64,000 nt of DNA, taken from positions 17,881,079-17,945,078 of the forward strand of contig OX421495.1 in the NCBI GenBank assembly GCA_949126835.1, in the 5' to 3' direction. A model generated the notes under the pieces. The model had not been told where the DNA came from. It searched no databases and saw only the letters and a program-made list of their open reading frames with translations. Shown here one piece after another: positions 58,615 to 64,000 of this stretch (positions are counted from its first letter, which is position 1; the number at the start of each line of letters is the position of its first letter). Source of the stretch: Anisus vortex. Lineage: Eukaryota; Mollusca; Gastropoda; Planorbidae. The position numbers and the translations under genes are program-made.

Positions 58615-59023
58615 GAACCCATCTATTCATTTGTTGGTCTAATCTATTGATGGCCTTCCCGTGTTCGTCCTTGACAGGTCTTTCTGGTTTGTTGAACTTG
58701 CCAGAAAGGCGTTTGGTAATATCATACAGCTGTCGCAAGTTTCCACTGTACGCTGCTTGTTCTGCTTCTTTCGCCAGTCCGTCTATATAATTCTTCCTAT
58801 CTCTCTTTATGCTTCTCTTTACTATTCTGTGAGCCTCTGCATACTCCTCTTGAGCCTTTGCTTTGGTTGCCCTTGTTTTACTGTTGCTTACTGCTGCCTT
58901 TTTCTTCCTCCTATCTTGGATCTTGACCAAAGTTTCTGCTGTTATCCACTCTTTATGCTGCTGTTTCGTTTTCCCTACTACCTCTTGGCATGTTGTTCTG
59001 AATGACTCTTTAATTTTTGCCAT
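58615..59023 (-). pseudogene. LINE linker region between endonuclease and RT
   Basis: The frame begins MAKIKESFRTTCQEVVG and is lysine-rich and helical (KAKAQEEYAEAHRIVKRSI), ending NRLDQQMNRWVQ at the break with the 3' half. It continues the endonuclease frame after a one-base deletion in the T-run at 59014-59018 (A-run on the coding strand). The start codon is probably not a real initiation site. Confidence 0.8.
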
Positions 59024-60009
59024 CTGTTGGGTACATTGTCTTCTTCTTCCTGAAGTTCTTGAAGCACTTGAAACCTATTTTTTAGTGTTAGCTTAAACTT
59101 CTCTCTGTACATGTGATCTTTTAGGAGGTTGACATTGTACTTTTCTCTTCTGTTTGGCATGTACAGTATAGGGTTTCTCTTCAGCTTTAATTTCAGTTTG
59201 GTCACCAGCAGATGGTGATCCGATGCTGCATCTGCACCCCTTTTTACTCTGACATCTTGCATGGACCGTCTGAATCGTTTATTAATGCAGATGTGATCTA
59301 TCTGGTTCTCTGTGCGATTGTCGGGCGATACCCATGTACACTTATGAATACGCTTATGGGGAAAGATGCTACCTCCTATCACCATGTTATTTAGGGCACA
59401 AAAGTCTGCAAATTTTTCCCCGTTTTCGTTCATTTCTCCCACTGCCTGGGTGCCCATGATGTGCTCATATCCTGTGTTATCTGTCCTAATCTTGGAATTG
59501 ACGTCACCCATGAGGATAGTGATGTCCTTGCGTGGGAAGGTCTCTAGGACTTTTTGCAATCTATAAAAGAACTGGTCCTTATCCTCTTCGCTACCATCAT
59601 TTGTGGGGCCGTAGCACTGTACCACGTTCAAAGCGATCCTCTTCTTCTTTGTGCGGAACGAGGCGGTAATCATCCTGGGTCCATGTGCCTCCCATCCAAT
59701 CAAGGTGCCTTGTGCCTGGGTAGACAGCATAAGTCCTACTCCCTGTGTATGAGGGGCCTCACTCTCTTCATGCCCAGAGTACAATAATAGCTCTCCCGTC
59801 GACAGCCTTGTTTGTCCTGCTTGGGTCCACCTTGTTTCACTAATGCCCAGTATTTCAATTTTGTTTCTTTTCATTTCAGCTGCTACTTGCAGGGCTCTGC
59901 CAGTTTCATACATGGTCCTGACATTCCATGTTCCAATAATAGTATTCCTGGTTAAAAGAAAGGTAGTCGGCTTCGTGGCTTCCTTTCGGCTTTTACCACT
60001 AAACGTCAT
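58978..60009 (-). pseudogene. LINE apurinic-like endonuclease domain
   Basis: A 343-codon frame with AP-endonuclease-like motifs of RTE-clade LINEs: GTWNVRTMYETGRA (about residues 26-39), ILGISETRW (about 53-61), VVQCYGPTNDG (about 133-143), ILMGDVNSKI (about 165-174) and the terminal ASDHHLLVTKLKL (about 270-282). This enzyme would nick target DNA to prime reverse transcription at the insertion site. The frame stops early through the one-base deletion near 59016, so the copy is broken. It is close to the RTE/BovB family that includes craniofacial development protein 2-like sequences. Confidence 0.9.
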
Positions 60010-60310
60010 AAAACTTCTAGAAGTTTCTTTCCTTCCCAGGTCAAAGTCCTCAGTTTTTTCTGTGTTTGGTGTTTCTGTAGCGATTTGCGTTTTTTTTACA
60101 AAATAAGGTTGCTAGCCTTATGTTTAACCCCCAACCTGGAGGACCAGGGCACTAGCTTTTGTCTGACCCCTACCCGCGCAGATCTTCCCAGCTTGGTTGA
60201 ACCTGCCAGGAGTTTACACTCCCGCTGGTATAGCTCTGGGGGTCGTCAGGGTACACAAGCTGCCAAGCCACGTCAAGGCTCTAGTACCAGTTGGCAGCTA
60301 GTACCAGTTG
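60010..60310 (-). other. LINE 5' untranslated region with terminal direct repeat
   Basis: On the element's coding strand it starts with CAACTGGTACTAG twice (60298-60310 and 60281-60293), 17 bp apart. The presence of this 5' end indicates the copy was essentially full length when inserted. Confidence 0.7.
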
Positions 60311-61537
60311 AATAGATGGGTTCAGCATTTTGAACAGCTTCTTAATAAGCCCAAACCCCTTACTGATACTTCTATCATTGTGCCAGCAAACGAGGATCTC
60401 CCGATTAATTGCGAAAAGCCGACCAGAAACGAGATTAGGAGAGCCATTGCTGGTAAAAAAGATGGGAAAGCAGCTGGACCAGATGACATACCAGCAGAGG
60501 CCCTAAAAGCAGATGTGGATTTGTCAGTAGAGATGCTATACCCACTCTTTGAACGGATTTGGGAAGATGAAAACATACCAGCAGATTGGAAAGAAGGTTA
60601 CCTGATCAAACTCCCTAAAAAAGGTGACCTCAGTAATTGCAACAAATACAGAGGCATCACACTTCTTTCAGTGCCGGGAAAGGTCTTTAACAGAGTCCTC
60701 CTTAATAGGATGAGAGACATTGTTGATCCCAAATTGAGAGACCAGCAGGCAGGCTTCCGGCAAAAAAGATCCTGCACTGATCAGATTGCGACGCTTCGCA
60801 TCATAGTCGAGCAGTCATTAGAGTGGAATTCCCCGCTGTATATACTTTTTATTGATTATGAAAAAGCCTTCGACAGCGTGGACAGAGAGACCCTTTGGAA
60901 GCTTCTACGACACTACGGCATCCCAAATAAGATTACCAACCTTATCAAGAATTCCTACAATGAGATGTCCTGCAGAGTCGTACATGGAGGACAGCTTACA
61001 GACTCTTTCCAAGTGCGAACCGGAGTTCGTCAAGGATGCCTGTTGTCGCCATTTCTCTTCCTCCTGGTCATAGACTGGATTATGAAAACATCCACTCGGG
61101 AGCGCAGAAACGGTATACAGTGGACCTTGTGGGACCAGCTCGAAGACTTGGACTTTGCAGATGACATTGCACTCGTCTCTCACAGTCAACAACAAATGCA
61201 AGAAAAAACCAACATGGTGGCAGCCACATCAGCACAGGTTGGACTGAACATCAACAAAGAAAAGAGCAAAACCTTGAAGATCAACCCCTCTTGTGCCGAA
61301 TCAATCACACTGCATGGAATCCCACTCGAGGAGGTGCAGTCCTTTAACTACCTGGGGAGTATCATTGACCAGCAAGGAGGAACAGTTGCAGACGTCAAGG
61401 CAAGGATAGGCAAAGCAAGAGCCGCCTTCATCCAACTCAAGAATATATGGAACTCCAAAGAGCTGTCCCTAGAATTAAACTGTTCAACTCTAATGTTAAG
61501 TCAGTCCTGTTGTATGGCGCGGAAACTTGGAGAATGA
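60311..61537 (+). pseudogene. LINE reverse transcriptase domain
   Basis: The frame continues the linker (NRWVQHFEQLLNK) and carries RT motifs in order: AGPDDIPAEALK, LIKLPKKGDLSNCNKYRGIT, QAGFRQKRSCTDQI, LYILFIDYEKAFDSVDRE, GVRQGCLLSPFLF, the catalytic FADDIAL and GLNINKEKSKTLKI, then [14 protein letters not shown] one-base loss near 61470 shifts the frame, so the last codons before the stop at 61537 are out of register. In RTE elements this enzyme copies the element RNA at the nicked target. The TTG at 60308 is not a real start; the domain is cut off from its endonuclease by the inversion. Confidence 0.93.
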
Positions 61538-61929
61538 CAAAAGCTACCACTGGCAAAGTCCAAACCTTCATCAACAGCTGCCTCAGAAGGATACTCCAGA
61601 TCCGCTGGCCTGACACCATAAACAATACCGACCTCTGGCAAAGAACCTGCCAACGCCCTATAGAAGAGGATATCAGAAGAAGAAGATGGGGTTGGATAGG
61701 GCACACCCTGCGCAAGCCGCCAACCAACATCACCAGACAGGCACTCAAGTGGAACCCGCAAGGCATGCGGAAAAGGGGCCGCCCAAGGAATACCTGGCGA
61801 CGCGACCTTGAGGCAGACACAGAAAAGATGGGGTACAGCTGGACTCAATTGGAGAGAATGGCCCAGGACAGAGGACTCTGGAGATCTGTGGTTGGCGGCC
61901 CATACCCCAGCTGGGGTGACGGGCAATGA
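61470..61929 (+). pseudogene. LINE C-terminal region
   Basis: In the shifted frame the protein continues [20 protein letters not shown], then a region with [28 protein letters not shown] and [17 protein letters not shown], and ends [16 protein letters not shown]. The W, H and R/K-rich pattern is typical of the RTE C terminus and matches the older fragment at 20105-20810. The stop codon TGA (61927-61929) begins the TGA-repeat tail. Confidence 0.9.
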
Positions 61930-61943
61930 TGATGATGATGATG

Positions 61944-61955
61944 ACGGTAGTCTCT
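61944..61955. repeat. LINE target-site duplication, right copy
   Basis: ACGGTAGTCTCT directly after the ATG/TGA tail; exact match to 58603-58614. Confidence 0.9.
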
Positions 61956-62039
61956 AAAATCATTTATCAGTCTTTTAATTTATATTTTGTACGTATCTAA
62001 AATCATTTATCAGTCTTTTAATTTATATTTTGATAGATT
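61956..62039. repeat. Short direct duplication
   Basis: AAAATCATTTATCAGTCTTT followed by TAATTTATATTTTG occurs twice, offset by about 38 bp. Confidence 0.85.
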
Positions 62040-62500
62040 AAAATAAATATAAGTGATATCATACCTTAAGAATTTCTACACTAAAATTTCGAATCGGTAA
62101 TGTCGGCAAATACATAATATCTAATTTTAACGATTCCGCTTTTTAAAAAAAAATACCGGTTTCTGATTTCCGTGAACATTTGTACGGCTTTAACAAAAAC
62201 ACGACACGAATGTAAACATTTTTTTTTCTAGCTTTGTGACGAAAAACCATAAAAAGTTGGACCGGCATTTTCAACGTGAAACCAAACCATAGACCATTTA
62301 TCTATGAAGTAATTGTTAAATTTAACAAAAAATCATAATTATAGTACAATTAAGTTTTTTTAACTGAAAAATTGATAGAATGTAATGTTAGTCGCCATAA
62401 GTCTGTTGCCCAAGTTTCAGCTCTATTGGACGACGGGTAGTGGTGGGAAAATCGATGCAAAGTTTTACAAGCCAGCAGACAGACAGACGGTACGAGTTAA
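62040..62500 (-). repeat. Dispersed repeat, copy 2
   Basis: Reverse complement relative of 32770-33150, with AAGTGATATCATACCTTA, ACACTAAAATTT, CAAGTTTCAGCTCTATTGG, AAAATCGATGCAAAGTTTT and AGCAGACAGACAGAC. Confidence 0.75.
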
Positions 62501-63360
62501 GAGAATGGGAGTAAAAAAAGAGAACATTTGCCTATTTTGAAAAAACAAATAAATATAAATATCTATTATACTACTTGCACTAGAAGAATTTTAGTGTAAA
62601 AGAAATTCCTTCATTGGCGACGGTATGATGTATCGTGGATCGATGTTGTAGTTTTAAAAAGTAGTCTGTTACAGATGTATTGGCTGTCCATTTTGTGACA
62701 AAATTTAGTTACTAAAAGTCTTGGTGATTCTCTGCATTATTCCATACAATATTAGTCTACAGCAGTTCAAAAATATGTATACATTCAATGATTTTTTACA
62801 TAGCTTTGAATTGATACCTTGAATATGCCTTTATTGTACTTATATAGGCTACTATATGGCAAATAAAATATTGTTCATTCTTCATTGACGAGGACCACAA
62901 GCGATGGCTACTGCACACAGTGGTGCGTTGTTTAGCAGAAGATGACTTTTAAAAATAATGTATGGGACTTGGATTCGGTGCTCGAGTTTTTGAAATGCAA
63001 ATGCGATTCTTTGGGAGAAAATCAATCAGTTTCTCTTGGTCTGTGAGTTTTGGCAACAATTTAGTATTACATATTTATCACCCTCTTTTGTGGAAATTGG
63101 ATTTTATGCTAATACCATTTGGTTGACGAAAAGAAAACAAAACAAGCTGCAAATAGTGAAGCGTTGAGACCTAAAGGTTTTGCAACCAAAATTAAACAAA
63201 TATAGACAAACTACACCAGGCAAACGATTCACATTAATAAAAGATTTTTTTAAGCCTCTGGTCTAGGTAACTTTTTTATCTTTCTATTCTTACAATATGT
63301 TTAATTTTCAGTTTTATTAAAGTTATTAAAAAGCACATAAATCTAGTTGGACTAACAAAA
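62501..63360. other. AT-rich intergenic DNA, nothing recognised
   Basis: No gene or family seen. Confidence 0.4.
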
Positions 63361-63379
63361 ATTGCGGAAACTATATTGA

Positions 63380-63505
63380 CCCTTTAACTTCACTGGGGTG
63401 CGGGGGGGGAATGGGTGCTAAAAACAGTTTGGGGGTGGGGGGTGAACAGAACAAAATTATAAATGGGGGCGGTGAGCCGAAAAATGTTGAGAACCTATGG
63501 TCTAT
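63380..63505 (-). mobile_element. hAT-like right terminus, partial
   Basis: The run of GGGGGTG-rich sequence followed by GGTGAGCCG and TTGAGAACCTATGG resembles, in reverse, hAT ends of the CATAGGTTCTCAA type, comparable in style to 37710-38136. No left end was found. Confidence 0.4.
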
Positions 63506-64000
63506 GTTATCATCTGAACGATTTCTATGTTTCTGCAGGTTCTCGAATCTTTTCCCTTATTTAAGTATTAATTAATTTGAGTTTAGAATGTACATATTGG
63601 AATCTAAACGACAATATTTAACAAAAGAATTACCTCCAGACATAGAAATTAAGTGATGTGTTATTTCACTAAAAAAAAACTACTACGTTAAACTAAACGT
63701 TTCTTTGACTGCTGCTTGTGTGTGCTTTAGCACTCAAGCTCATGCATGACGAATGAAACATATTTTTATAGTTCAGAGACCTCGACTCCATTGATAGCTT
63801 CTCTAATTACTTTACAACTATCGGCTATGAAACTCCCATCAATTGGAAGGAAGGGGCGGGGGGGGGGAAGGGTTCTCTCCCTCAGTCAAGTTGATCTTCT
63901 GAATCCACGGACATGTAATTGAAGCTTAGTCCAGCTGTGTCCACTCTTGGAACTATTCAAAAGGACATGACATTAAAATTGGATCAGCGTTTAGCCAATA
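63506..64000. other. AT-rich intergenic DNA, nothing recognised
   Basis: A G-run lies near 63856-63867. No other feature was seen. Confidence 0.4.

Larger units (their letters stand above)
58615..61943 (+). mobile_element. RTE-type LINE with inverted 5' half (twin-primed insertion)
   Basis: The insertion lies between 12 bp duplications. The 5' half of the element (5' UTR, endonuclease, linker) occupies 58615-60310 in minus orientation. The 3' half (RT and C terminus) occupies about 60311-61943 in plus orientation, ending in a TGA/ATG repeat tail of about 20 bp. Both halves share about 17 bp at the break (AATAGATGGGTTCAG), once at the left edge and once at the inner junction. Together they make about 3.3 kb, the normal length for RTE/BovB-type LINEs, which usually end in short simple repeats. 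As placed, it cannot be expressed as one polyprotein. Confidence 0.92.

Noticed and set aside
58661..60106. Plus-strand frames over the inverted LINE half
   Set aside because: They are antisense shadows of the endonuclease and linker frames.
60308..60310. LINE reverse transcriptase start at 60308
   Set aside because: The codon is TTG, lying at the junction with the inverted half; the true frame continues from the upstream endonuclease and linker.

Overview
The window looks like intergenic, repeat-dominated DNA from an animal nuclear genome. I think a mollusc, probably a gastropod, is most likely. The evidence is AT-rich DNA, a tRNA-headed SINE family in about nine copies, RTE and CR1/L2-like LINE remains, several TIR/MITE families and many long minisatellites. 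The species is an inference; no host gene, rRNA or intact tRNA gene was recognised on either strand.

The dominant object is a 14.4 kb inverted-repeat element at 3142-17582. Two nearly identical arms of about 6.7 kb (3142-9880 and 10849-17582) face each other across a 968 bp spacer. It begins AGTAGTATAG, ends CTATACTACT and is flanked by a perfect 6 bp duplication, TACGCC (3136-3141 and 17583-17588), so it looks like an inserted mobile element rather than an assembly fold-back. AG/CT ends plus a 6 bp duplication recall Polinton/Maverick elements, but no polymerase, integrase, ATPase, protease or capsid gene is visible. Each arm, from outside in, holds: a 0.25 kb block dense in animal promoter motifs; a tandem array of 159 bp units; an outward-pointing unit with TATA box, consensus splice sites and many AATAAA signals but no evident coding capacity; hairpin-forming repeats upstream of that TATA box; and a pyrimidine-rich zone with one 156-residue open frame.

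Left flank (1-3135): a LINE C-terminal scrap, a 45 bp repeat, a GC-rich palindrome, a decayed 94-codon frame and a 50 bp minisatellite. From 17.6 to 24.9 kb: SINEs, an RTE 3' fragment, a MITE nested in an older repeat, an 18/19 bp minisatellite and a tiny piggyBac-like MITE. From 24.9 to 27.9 kb: a 34 bp minisatellite with higher-order structure. From 28 to 57 kb: scattered SINEs, LINE 3' ends, hAT-, piggyBac- and Harbinger-like MITEs and simple repeats. At 58.6-61.9 kb a near full-length RTE-type LINE is inserted in the 5'-inverted (twin-primed) configuration with 12 bp target duplications.

No operons or pathways can be described. The functional hypotheses concern the giant palindrome (possible noncoding transcripts, and long dsRNA if transcription crosses the spacer) and the past activity of the RTE LINE.
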